Assembly (NCBI GenBank): GCA_963831645.1
Contig: CAWHQZ010000017.1
Coordinates: 744,001 to 808,000, forward strand
Length of the DNA stretch: 64,000 nucleotides
Origin: CAWHQZ01 sp963831645
Lineage (GTDB): Bacteria; Pseudomonadota; Alphaproteobacteria; Rhizobiales; Aestuariivirgaceae
Direction: 5' to 3'
Made by a program: the position numbers and the translations under genes
Shown here: piece after piece, positions 53,396-62,970 of the stretch
Layout: each line of letters starts with the position of its first letter
How positions within the stretch are numbered: the first letter of the stretch is position 1
Notes under the pieces: generated by a model
Told to the model about the DNA's origin: nothing
Databases searched by the model: none
The model's input: the letters and a program-made list of their open reading frames with translations, nothing else

Positions 53396-54790
53396 TTGTT
53401 TTGGTTCGTCGCCGTCCTCTTCGTTCTGGCTCTGGTATTGGGTGGAGGTGCGCGTGCTCGGTCGCTTGACCGATTCGATCGTCCAGCTCGCCAGTCTACC
53501 CGTACTTGTGGCAGCGTTCCTCCAGTATAAGAAAGATGCCGGGGGGCACCTCCCTTGGAGCGTGCTGTTATTGGGGACTGCCATCCTCGTCGTCCCTATC
53601 ACCCAACTGGCGCCTCTCCCGGCCTCCTTGTGGACCGCACTGCCTGGCCATGGGACAATCGCGGCTACATTTCAGACTGTAGGTCTGCAGCTTCCCTGGA
53701 TGCCGTTAAGTCTATCTCCGGACTCAACCTGGTACAGCCTTCTGTCCTTGCTGCCAGTCTTTGCAGTGTTCTTTGGCGTTCTACTCCTCGACCATCGTGA
53801 GCGCCGCTATTTGGCCATCATGATGCTCGTTTTCGGGTTTGCAAGCGTGGTGCTGGGCCTGGCCCAACTGATGCAGGGTACGTCAAGCCCCCTCCGTTTC
53901 TATGAAGTCACCAATCGAGAGGAGGCGGTGGGATTGTTTGTCAACCGCAACCACTACGCAGCGTTTCTCTATGCGCTCATGCCGCTGACCGCCGCCTGCG
54001 CGGTCTGGCTCGCGATGAGCCCGAGGGCTCACGGAAGCGGGGAGAGCGACCGCCGCATTGTTGGTATTGTCGCGCTTCTCTTGGTGTTTGCGACGCTCGT
54101 GCTTGGCGTCGGCATGAGCCGTTCCCGCGCCGGCATAGGGCTGGCCTTCGTCGCGACATTGGCAAGCGTCGCGCTCGCATGGCCCTATCGGAAAAGTCAT
54201 CTCCGCTTTGGTCCGAGGAGCCTCCTGTTCGGAAGCTGCCGCCGTCGGCGGCCTCGCACTGACGCATTTTGGCCTCTACCGAGTTCTGCAGCGGCTCGAG
54301 GACGATATCGTCACCTCCGCCCGATTCGACATTCTGGCCCATTACGCTCAAGGCGGTGAAGGCATATTGGCCTTTTGGCAGCGGCATGGGAACCTTTGTT
54401 CCGATCTACCAGATGTTCGAGACAGCCCGAGGCTGCGCGACACCTATGCTGAACCGGGCTCACAACGACTTCCTCGAGCTGTTGCTGGAAGCCGGAGCGG
54501 TGGCGGATGGTGGTGTTCGTGCTTTTATTGCGTGGTTCGCCGTCGGCAGCGTCAGGATCTGGCGGCGATCTCCACATCGGGAGCGGACGGTTCCGATGCA
54601 TTCGACCTGTCGCTCGCGCGCGCGGGCACCGTTATCGTCGCCACCCTGCTGCTCCATTCGATTGTCGACTTATCCGTTGCGAACCACCGCAATGATGGCG
54701 GTCTTCGCGTTTGCCTGCGCGGTCATGGTCGATCCTGTGGTGGCGACCCCCATGACTACGCGGGTCATGCCGAAGTCGCGACAAAAATGA
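53396..54790 (+). pseudogene. O-antigen ligase / Wzy-like polymerase, frame breaks
   Basis: Polytopic inner-membrane protein that polymerises or ligates repeat units. Starts at a TTG with FWFVAVLFVLALVLGGGARA, then (frame change ~53455) GRLTDSIVQLASLPVLVAAF. The periplasmic loop and Wzy_C landmarks are VNRNHYAAFLYALMPLTAA, GMSRSRAGIGLAFVATLASV and, after breaks near 54220 and 54350, GSGMGTFVPIYQMFE and LNRAHNDFLELLLEAGAVA. C-terminal helices continue in mixed frames to 54790. At least four frame changes. Confidence 0.78.
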
Positions 54791-54880
54791 CACAGGGGAT
54801 CCTTGGGCTGAAGGGACGACTTGCTGCTTGACTCGGCCGCCCCGCCCGCCAAGCAGGTCACTGGCGGCCGAGGAAAGCCG

Positions 54881-55652
54881 TTGCGTCGGGGCGCGCCAAC
54901 ATTGATCGATCTCCATTGTCATATTCTTCCTGGCATCGATGACGGTGCTGCAGACCTCAGTGTGTCGGTCGCAATGGCGCGGGCATCGGTCGCGGCCGGC
55001 GTGACCGTTCTCGCCTGCACCCCGCACATCCTTCCCGGCGTTTACAACAACAGCGGGCCTCAAATCCGCACCGCGGTCGCGCGGTTGCAGACGGTTCTCG
55101 ACCAGGAAGGCATCCCGCTTCAACTGATCGCCGGTGCGGACATCCATATCGTTCCCGACTTCGTGGGCGGCCTCGCAGTCCGGCCGTCTCCTGACGCTGG
55201 GTGACACGCGATATGTGCTTGTCGAAGTGCCGCATCATGTCGCGCCGCTGCGTTTGGACGAGTGCCTCTTTCAGCTGATGGTGGCGGGCTTCGTTCCGGT
55301 GCTCACTCATCCCGAGCGGCTCTCGTGGATCGGCAGCCATTATGCAACGCTCCAGCGGTTGGCTGAGACCGGCGTGTGGATGCAGATTACCGCGGGTTCG
55401 CTGGTCGGCAGCTTCGGCAGACGGGCACGTTATTGGGCGGAACGCATGCTCGACGAAGGTTTCGTTCATATTCTCGCGTCGGACGCGCACGACACGAACC
55501 GCCGGCCACAGTTGCTACTCGAGGGTCGCGAAGCAGCCGCCGCCAGGCTCGGTGAGCAGGAGGCAGACCGCCTGGTATCGATCAGGCCAAACGGAATAGT
55601 CGGAACGAGTCGCCCCACACATTGCCGATGCCGTGTCGGGCGGCGGGTGTGA
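54881..55652 (+). CDS. CpsB/YwqE-type PHP-domain tyrosine-protein phosphatase, frameshifted
   Basis: Manganese-dependent phosphatase that dephosphorylates the Wzc-type BY-kinase. PHP metal motifs: LIDLHCHILPGIDDGAADLS, ACTPHILPGVYNN, IAGADIHIVPDFVGGLAV, VPVLTHPERLSWIG and ILASDAHDTNRRP. The frame breaks near 55180-55190, between GGLAV and GRLLTLGDTRYVLVEVPHH. The start is a TTG at 54881 with GAGGAA five bases upstream; a second TTG at 54902 is possible. ~257 aa. Confidence 0.85.
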
Positions 55653-55834
55653 CCGGACGGGCGGCTCCTCGTAGATCGATGTGGTTCAGGTAGTGGTAAG
55701 GACCTGTGGCTCGATTGCCACACCAGCCTGTGCTATCGCGCGGAAGCGGAACCATAGCTTGACTTCCACCACCCCCAGCGCCCAAAAAGGGGAATCAGCG
55801 GCTTGGGAAAGCCGCTAAGTCGGGGCGCGTCAGC

Positions 55835-55996
55835 ATGTTCGATCTCTATCGCCATGAGGCTCTTGGCATCGGCAAGGATGCGGAGGGCCTGAGCGTGTTG
55901 ATTTGCAATGGCCTGCTCAAGGTACTTCCATGTCAGGCGTCTTTATGGGTGTGTCGTGAAGACGGTCGCCTGGCATTGACCGACGGTCATCCATGA
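55835..55996 (+). CDS. 53-aa ORF resembling a truncated, metal-site-less CpsB N-terminus
   Basis: MFDLYRHEALGIGKDAEGLS lines up with the CpsB start LIDLHCHILPGIDDGAADLS, and the DNA before it (GGAAAGCCGCTAAGTCGGGG) lines up with the leader of cpsB (GGAAAGCCGTTGCGTCGGGG). The first metal His pair is lost (LHCH to LYRH) and nothing matches after ~25 residues. Its TGA overlaps the wzc ATG (ATGA). It may be a dead duplicate or a translated leader; not clearly a functional protein. Confidence 0.45.
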   Translation: MFDLYRHEALGIGKDAEGLSVLICNGLLKVLPCQASLWVCREDGRLALTDGHP

Positions 55997-58341
55997 ACCA
56001 ACAGCCTTTACATACGAATGGGGCTGGCGGACCGCACGGCGCTATTCCCGCGCTGGTGGAAAGGGATGCGGCGCCGGCGGTTGTAAGACAAGCCGGTTAC
56101 CCTTCCGCCGTGATCGAATCCGCTCCATACGGGACGGTGGAGGAAGGGCGGATCAGTTACCTCGACTACTGGCACATCGTCGTCAAGCGCCGCTGGCTGA
56201 TCTTGGGCGTGCTCGGCGTTTGCCTGGCCTTCGGTTTGTACAAGTCTCTGTCCGCGACGCCGATGTATACGGCAACGGCGACCCTGCAGATCGACCCGCA
56301 GGCTGCCGTCATCATCGAGGGCGGCGAGGTCACACCCGAATGTCCGCGATTGGGATTTTCTCCAGACCCAGCTTGTAATTCTGAAGAGCAGGGCTCTGGC
56401 GAGGGAGGTGCTACCCAGGCTCAACCTCACGAGCGACATGAATGTGGGCGGCAAGAATTCCTCGCCCTTTGCCCAGCTCACGGCCAGGATCACCGATCTT
56501 CTGCCCGTTGCTGGGCTGAAAGAACTGTTGAGCGAGGTGCGGAGACAGCGCCAGACGCGAACGTGACGGCGCTCAGAGCATCGCCGATCGAGAGAGCAGG
56601 GCGATTGGAATGATCATGGGAGGCACTCACCGTCCGGCCGGTCAAGAACTCGCGCATCGTAGAGGTGATCCATACCGGTCCCGATCCCGACCTCGCTCAG
56701 AAGTTGGCCAATGCCGTTGCCGAAGGCTTCGTGGCCATGAACCTCAAACGGCGTGGCGGGGATTCGAAACTTGCAAAGGAAACTCTCCAGGACGAGGTGG
56801 CCAAGAGCAAGCAGGCTCTCGAGGATGTGGAAGGACGCCTCGTCGATGTCGCGGCGCGGGAGCAGATCGTGATGATCGAGGAGAAACTGTCACTGGCGGA
56901 AACCAATCTGAGTGACGCCAATGCTCTGTTAAGCCAGGCGATCGACGAGCGCATCCGCAATGAGCAATTATGGCGGCAGGCCCAGGGGGACAAAGGCGAC
57001 GCGCTTCCCCAGATCCTTGCCAATGCGACGATCGAGGGACTTCGCGGACAGCGCTCGGAACTCGAAGCCGAGTACCAGGACAAGCGGAGCCTCTATCACC
57101 CCGGTTATCCATTGATGGTACAGATGAAGGACAAACTTGGCGCAATCAGCCGTCAAATCGTCACCGAGACCGCGCGGATCAAGGAATCGCTGCGGGCCGC
57201 CTACGAGACTTCAAAGAACACGGAGGAAGCTCGCCGCAAGCGGGTGGACGAGTTGCGGAGCGAACAGCTCGCGCTGCAGAAAAGGCGCATACCCTACGAT
57301 ACTCTCAAGCGCGAAGTCGACACCCATCGCTCGCAGCACGACGCGCTTCTGAAGCGCTACACTGAAGTCGGCGTAGCCGCCAATGTCGGCACCAACAATG
57401 TTTCCGTCGTAGACCTCGCCGAGCGCGGGTGGAAGAGCTCACCGAACATCAAGCGTACGCTGACGATGGCGTTGCTGATGGGCCTGTTCATCGGTGTCAT
57501 CGGCGCCTTCGCGATCGAACACCTCGATGACAGGATCAGATCCCCGGAGGACATGGAACGGGCTCTCGGAAGACGCCGACCCTGGGCGTAATTCCGAAGG
57601 TTGCTGCCTCCTCCAAGATACCCTCACTGCTGGCCGATCCGCGCTCGGCGCTATCGGAATCCTATCGCTCGCTGTGCACTGCGCTGCAGTTTTCGACGGC
57701 GGCCGGCATTCCCCAGACCCTCGTGGTCACCAGTTGCCAGCCCTCGGAAGGGAAATCGACGACCGCTCTGGCGCTGGCGAAGAATCAGGCTGCCATGGGC
57801 TTGGAGGTCCTCATTGTCGATGCCGATCTCCGCAATCCGGCATTGCACAAGTTGCTCAAGGCCGATAACAGTTTAGGTCTCAGCAACTATCTCTCGGGTG
57901 GCTGCAATGCGGAGGACACATTCCAGACCACGGGCCTGAAGAATCTCATCTATATGGGCTCGGGTCCGCTGCCTCCCAACCCTGCCGAACTTCTGGCCGG
58001 GCCACGGTTGCAGTCTTTCCTGACTTTCGCGGCGGAAGAATTCGATCTGGTAATCATCGATGCACCACCGGTCCTCGGCCTCGCCGACGCTCCATTGCTG
58101 GCGAGTGCCACGGCGGGAACGCTGCTCGTCGTCGCGGCCGGGCAGACGCGAACGGGTCCCGTGCGCTTTGCTCTCAAGCGCCTCAGAGTTTGCTCGTGCC
58201 CGAATCGTCGGTGCCGTGCTCAGCAAGTTCGACTCCAAGAACGTCGGCTACGGCTACAGCGCCGCCTACGGTTACGGAGATAGCGACTACTACGGCTACG
58301 GTGCCAAGCCTGCCAGGATCGCCAGCTCCGCCAGGAGTTGA
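55993..58341 (+). pseudogene. Wzc-like polysaccharide co-polymerase / BY-type tyrosine kinase, frame breaks
   Basis: Chain-length determinant and autokinase. N-terminal cytoplasmic tail, DYWHIVVKRRWLILGVLGVC (first membrane helix, Wzz domain), TATATLQIDPQAAVIIEGGE; after a break (~56335) VRDWDFLQTQLVILKSRALA; after another (~56560-56640) a long coiled coil (KETLQDEVAKSKQALEDVEG to TLKREVDTHRSQHDALLKRY), second helix TMALLMGLFIGVIGAFAIEH; after a break (~57585) the kinase: CQPSEGKSTTALALA (Walker A), VLIVDADLRNP (A'), FDLVIIDAPPVLG (B). A last break (~58195) leads to a Tyr-rich tail GYGYSAAYGYGDSDYYGYG, the autophosphorylation cluster. ~780 aa. Confidence 0.85.
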
Positions 58342-58344
58342 TCG

Positions 58345-59067
58345 ATGGTCAGGAACGGTGCAGTCGAAAAGGCCATCAGCCTGTTTCGCACGCCGACGCT
58401 CGTGCGAAGCCTGCGAACCCGTCCACTGCCAGACGACGTCATCGTGTTGATTCGCATCGCTGCCGGCTGCCCGGCTGCGGCGAAGGAAGCAATGGCGGCC
58501 ACCGGCGAGCCAGTTCACCTGCTGAAAGAGGCTGCAACTTTCTACATCACGCAGGTTCTGCTTCATCCGGGAGCCGATAGCTACCGCATGCTCGGCGCTT
58601 CTTCCGTTGCTCCGCAAAAGGAACTGCGCAGCAATATGGCGTGGCTGCTGCGCTGGCTCCACCCCGATCTCGACCAGCCAGACGTGCCTTGCGAATACAG
58701 CAGACGCGTCGTTCGCGCGTGGGAAAACGTAAAAACGCCGGAGCGACGGGCGATATATGACAAGGAGCGGCTGCTCACCCCACCTTCCAGCCCTTCATCA
58801 TCGCCGTTGCGGAACTCGCGTCGCCGCGGTTTCAAGGCAGACACGCTGCAGGTGAGTTCACCGGGTTCGTTTCCGATCGCACGTCGTGCAAGAACTGCCG
58901 ATCGCAACGGTCGGAACGGCCTGAAATCTGCCGCTGTGATCATCGTCCTGGCAGCCGGCGCAGCATGGCTGTCACTTGCCGGATCCGAACTTGTCCCCGT
59001 CAATCCGTTCCGGGGATCGCAAATAGCAGCAGGCAGCAGTTGGCTTGACAGCGTTCTCGGCAGATAG
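58345..59067 (+). CDS. J-domain-containing membrane-anchored protein of the EPS locus
   Basis: 240 aa. A helical N-terminal domain (~residues 1-80) is followed by a J-domain: YRMLGASSVAPQKELRSNMA, LLRWLHPDLDQ with the invariant HPD, and VRAWENVKTPERRAIYDKE. Then a Ser/Pro-rich basic linker and one membrane segment AAVIIVLAAGAAWLSLAG near the C-terminus. It should recruit a DnaK-type chaperone; a role in assembling the Wzc/Wza machinery is inferred from position only (3 bp after the wzc stop). Single intact frame. Confidence 0.8.
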   Translation: MVRNGAVEKAISLFRTPTLVRSLRTRPLPDDVIVLIRIAAGCPAAAKEAMAATGEPVHLLKEAATFYITQVLLHPGADSYRMLGASSVAPQKELRSNMAWLLRWLHPDLDQPDVPCEYSRRVVRAWENVKTPERRAIYDKERLLTPPSSPSSSPLRNSRRRGFKADTLQVSSPGSFPIARRARTADRNGRNGLKSAAVIIVLAAGAAWLSLAGSELVPVNPFRGSQIAAGSSWLDSVLGR

Positions 59068-59095
59068 CCCGCACTCGGGCAGACGGACCTCCGCC

Positions 59096-60415
59096 ATGCG
59101 CCGGCGCCGGCGCGTGCCGGTCACCCTCCTGGCGCTTTTCATGATCGCAGGTGCATTGCTCGCCTGGCAGATCGTAATTCGGGGAATCGGCGGAACCCTT
59201 TGGGAATCCGCACCGGAACTGGTACTGGCGGTTCGCGGCGATGACGCGCGATCGTTGATCCAGCTTGCCGAAAAGCAGCTGTCCACGAGGCAGACGCCAG
59301 GTGACTCGGACCCGCGAGCCGAGGCGCGCGAATTGCAGAATCTTGGCGAGCGAGCACTGCAAGCCGAACCGTTGAATGTCGCCGCGATCCGGACCCTGGC
59401 GCTGGCGGCGGAGCGCGCGAGAAACGAGGCGCATGCGTTAGAACTGATGACTATCGCCGGCCGTCGATCGCTCAGGGATACCACAACTACCGCCTGGCTC
59501 CTGCACAAAAGCCTGGAGCGGCAGGATTTCGCCGAGGCGCTTCGTCGTGCCGAGGCCCTCTGGCGCACCCGTGTCAAGTTGCGCCCAGATGCAGATGTGG
59601 CCGATCGGCGGGAGGTCCGCGAACAACTGCTGCCGACACTGGCGGCGATCGCGAGTCACCCGGAAGGCTCGCAGGCCATGATTGACCGGCTTGCGACCAA
59701 CCCGCCGTGGCGGGCCTCGTTTCTTGCCGAACTGCCGAAACACGTACCCGACGCCGGCACACTCCTCCCTATCTATCGTAGTCTCAAGGACTCGGCCTTC
59801 CCACCGACTGCGACCGAGCTGCGCCCGCTCCTCGATAAGCTGATCGGGCAGGACCTGATTGAGCTTTCGTACTACGTCTGGCTGGAGTTCCTGCCCGCGG
59901 AACGCTTGGCCGAGGTCGGGCATCTCTATAACGGCAGCTTCGAGCATGAGCCTACGAATCTGCCTTTCGACTGGGTGATCACGTTGACCTCCGGCGCCGA
60001 TATCGGGATCGTGCCGAGGTCAGACCTTCCAGGAAAACACGGCCTGCTCATCGAATTCGCCCACCGGAGGGTGCCCTTCCAGAACGTTCGCCAAATGGTG
60101 ATGCTGACGCCCGGCCACTACACGATGACCGGCAGCTACCGGACGATCGATCTGGATAACCAGCGCGGAATGGTGTGGCGGATTTACTGCTCGGGCCGGG
60201 AAAAGTCGCCGATAGCCGAGTCTGAGCGGGTATCCGGAACGTCGTCGACCTGGAAGGAATTCTCTTTCTCCTTCGAGGTACCCGCAGCCGGTTGCCGTGC
60301 TCAATGGCTTCGACTGGAGCTGGCCGCTCGCATCGCGGCCGAGACGCAGGTTTCCGGCGCCATCTGGTATGATGATCTGAAAATCGGGCGGCCGGATCAT
60401 CCGGACACGGATTGA
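59096..60415 (+). CDS. Membrane-anchored TPR-like protein with C-terminal carbohydrate-binding-like domain
   Basis: 439 aa from the ATG at 59096 (TTG at 59045 is an upstream alternative). N-terminal basic stretch and one membrane helix (VPVTLLALFMIAGALLAWQI). Helical TPR-like repeats ~residues 55-200 (LQNLGERALQAEPLNVAAIR, ALELMTIAGRRSLRD). C-terminal ~150 residues, from YNGSFEHEPTNLPFDWVI, look like a beta-sandwich of the carbohydrate-binding type. Probably periplasmic, accessory to polysaccharide synthesis; exact function unknown. Tail overlaps the convergent GT4 gene by 19 bp. Confidence 0.75.
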   Translation: MRRRRRVPVTLLALFMIAGALLAWQIVIRGIGGTLWESAPELVLAVRGDDARSLIQLAEKQLSTRQTPGDSDPRAEARELQNLGERALQAEPLNVAAIRTLALAAERARNEAHALELMTIAGRRSLRDTTTTAWLLHKSLERQDFAEALRRAEALWRTRVKLRPDADVADRREVREQLLPTLAAIASHPEGSQAMIDRLATNPPWRASFLAELPKHVPDAGTLLPIYRSLKDSAFPPTATELRPLLDKLIGQDLIELSYYVWLEFLPAERLAEVGHLYNGSFEHEPTNLPFDWVITLTSGADIGIVPRSDLPGKHGLLIEFAHRRVPFQNVRQMVMLTPGHYTMTGSYRTIDLDNQRGMVWRIYCSGREKSPIAESERVSGTSSTWKEFSFSFEVPAAGCRAQWLRLELAARIAAETQVSGAIWYDDLKIGRPDHPDTD

Positions 60416-61638
60416 GCGCGTGCGTGAAAGTCAGCGATGATGCTTTCGTAGTAAGCTATTAGTTTGGGAAGAATCCGGTTCGGGTGGAGTTCGGCGATAC
60501 GTGTTTCCGCGCACAGGCCCATCGTCTCCAGCCTCTCGTCAGGTGCAGACCATGCGTCCTCGATGGCTGCCGCAAGAGCTTGGTGGTCACCTGGCGGGAC
60601 CAGCCACCCAGACTTACCGTTCACAATTAGCTCCTCAAAACAAGAGCCTGTCGTTGCAATGACAACGCGGCCCAGCCCCATCGCTTCAAGGCACGTGTTG
60701 GGCATGTTGTCTACAAGTGACGGCAACACCACAAAGCGAGCCCTTCGGACGAACGGATAGAGTTGATCATGCGGCATGCTATCGAGTAGATGGACGCGAT
60801 CCGCCACCGAGCGAGTCCGGTCGGCAATGTACTCGCGCATCTGCCGACCGTCTGGAGCCGGCGGACCACATGGACCGATTAGAACCGCACATGCGTCTGG
60901 AAATCTAGCAAGCACTCTTGGCAACGCATGAGCGAGCACGTGCACGCCTTTCATCTGGGTCATATTTCCAAAGAAAAGGAAATATGGGATTTCAGAGAGG
61001 CCGAACGTCCGTAGCCGGGATTTGTCTTCACTCGGCTGCTCCGCGAAGAAGGGTGTTTCGATTACATCGACCTTCGGCAGCCGGTAGTTCAGTCGCACTT
61101 GCTCGGCAACGAATCGAGTCGGAGCATAGACCCAGCGGGTGCCGCGGGTCGCCCACTCCTCAAGCCGCAACCGCAGTCGTTGGCCATAGTGCTGTGGACT
61201 ACCGGCCAACTTGTGCCAGAGGGGAGGATAGTTGCTCATGCGCATCACGACGGGAACGCGGCGTTCCAATCGGAAGAATTGCCCGACAGCGCAAACGTTG
61301 GCGACCTGTACCATGTCAAATCGAAGTTGACGGCTAAGCTTTCGCCACCTTCTCCACAGACACCAGGCCGCCTTCGTCTCCTGGTAAGGATGATACAAAT
61401 TATTCATGAAAAAGCGGTCGAGGTGATCAACAATCATCCGCCGATCCCAAACGGGAAGCACTCGGTGAAGGTTTACTCGATGATGGATGAACGTCTCGTC
61501 TGACGTCGCCAGCACGAGCACATGGACCTCGTGTCCCGCTTCGGCCAAAGCCGTCGCGACTCGACCAAGATAGTTTGCCAAGCCGCCGGCGCAATTCGGC
61601 TCGGAGACGTATTCCGGTGTAATGAAGGCAATCCGCAT
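60397..61638 (-). CDS. Glycosyltransferase family 4
   Basis: GT-B fold sugar transferase, 413 aa. N-terminal ITPEYVSEPNCAGGLANYLG with the glycine-rich acceptor loop, and C-terminal donor-binding motifs FGNMTQMKGVHVLAHALPRV, LPSLVDNMPNTCLEAMGLGR (E-x7-E-type region) and GKSGWLVPPGDHQALAAAIE. Single intact frame. Adds a sugar in exopolysaccharide repeat-unit assembly; donor unknown. Confidence 0.92.
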   Translation of the reverse strand: MRIAFITPEYVSEPNCAGGLANYLGRVATALAEAGHEVHVLVLATSDETFIHHRVNLHRVLPVWDRRMIVDHLDRFFMNNLYHPYQETKAAWCLWRRWRKLSRQLRFDMVQVANVCAVGQFFRLERRVPVVMRMSNYPPLWHKLAGSPQHYGQRLRLRLEEWATRGTRWVYAPTRFVAEQVRLNYRLPKVDVIETPFFAEQPSEDKSRLRTFGLSEIPYFLFFGNMTQMKGVHVLAHALPRVLARFPDACAVLIGPCGPPAPDGRQMREYIADRTRSVADRVHLLDSMPHDQLYPFVRRARFVVLPSLVDNMPNTCLEAMGLGRVVIATTGSCFEELIVNGKSGWLVPPGDHQALAAAIEDAWSAPDERLETMGLCAETRIAELHPNRILPKLIAYYESIIADFHARAQSVSG

Positions 61639-61831
61639 CGCTAGGATATTCTACAACTTGGAGCAGCTTGCATCGTGCGGCAGCAGAGATTGGAAGTCTG
61701 GCGCCAATCCGTGCTCTGGCTTTTTCTTTTGAGGGGTACGAAGAAGACAAACACGCAGCGATTTTACTCCATCGCGGGCCGACTGCTCAAACCGGGTATC
61801 TTGAAAGTTCAGTGTGTTCAGAAGAATTCGC

Positions 61832-62822
61832 CTACCTTTTGGGCGGAAGCATCAGTCTGCCCAACGCGTAGTCCCATTCCCTCGGTTCAAATCGGTGAAC
61901 GCCGGCCATTGGGTGCAGGGTGATTTCTCCAAAAATGGGCCGGTCCACGTCGTAGAGATCGATGCGAGCGAAAGCTTCGCCGTCGGCGAGTCGCTCGGCG
62001 ATGGTCATCATTTCTCGAAGATGCGCCGGCGGATGAGCTTCTCCGGTATAGAACGGATGGTTCAGCCTAACCGGGAAGCGATTGAAGTCCGCATCGAAGA
62101 AAGCCTGCTCGAAATTCGTCTCGCGGTTAAAATTGACCTGGATGAACTCTACCTTTCCGAAGAACACCCAGAACTTGTAGTCCAGTGGCAGCGAGCCATT
62201 TGCCTGCTGTAGCAACCGTTCGATGAGCAGCGCCGGCGGAATCCAGCGATATTCCCATTCCGCGTACAGGGCGGAATAATCTTCGCGCAGCCACTCCTGA
62301 GTTTGCGCTTGGGCCAAATCCCAATCGAGATCGCTGTCTTGCCCGAACGATGATCTTACGGTTCGATCCGTGGTTGGCTTTGATGATGAAAGGCGGCTCG
62401 AGCGCCGCTCTGCGAGCCTCACAAAGGCTCGTTCCAGTCCAAAGAAGATCGCTCAGATATTGCGGCCCGATTCTGGATGCAACGTATTCACGGACACCGA
62501 TCTTGTCCGCCAACCTGGTGTGGATGGCTTTTCGCCCGAATAGCATGGACTGCTTCATGTGTTCATTGAAGCATTTCGGAGCAATCAGATTGGGATATGA
62601 GCCAAATACTGACTTGTAATGGTCCAGTATCTTGATCAAATCCGAGGGCAGGAAAGCAAGGTCGACTAGACCTCGTCCAGCCGAACTGTTGGCCAGCGAC
62701 GTCTGCTTCAACGTCCGGGCAATTCTGTCAGTTATGCGTGCTGCACTTCTCAGCACGTGCCCCAGACCTGGCAATTGCTTGTCTCCCCGCGGCAAACTGA
62801 CAAATGAGCCACAGAAAATCAA
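61832..62822 (-). CDS. TupA-like ATP-grasp protein, one frame break
   Basis: ATPgrasp_TupA family, found in cell-surface polysaccharide loci (ligase-like attachment of amino or other groups). N-terminal part: HYKSVFGSYPNLIAPKCFNE, HTRLADKIGVREYVASRIGP and EPPFIIKANHGSNRKIIVRA. After a break (~62340-62350) the rest reads YAEWEYRWIPPALLIERLLQ, DYKFWVFFGKVEFIQVNFNR and FARIDLYDVDRPIFGEITLH, where DLYD...GEIT are the ATP-grasp metal-site residues. ~330 aa joined. Confidence 0.85.
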
Positions 62823-62970
62823 TCAGTCGCCGGCCTATTGGGCCTTAAGTGTTGCAGCAATGCAACAGGGAGTGAAAAAAGCCCGATCTGAAAGGAAATC
62901 TGCTTGTGAGCCACGAACCCGGAATTAGTCTTGTTCTACTAGCGGGGATTACCAGCGGGGATGAACGGCG

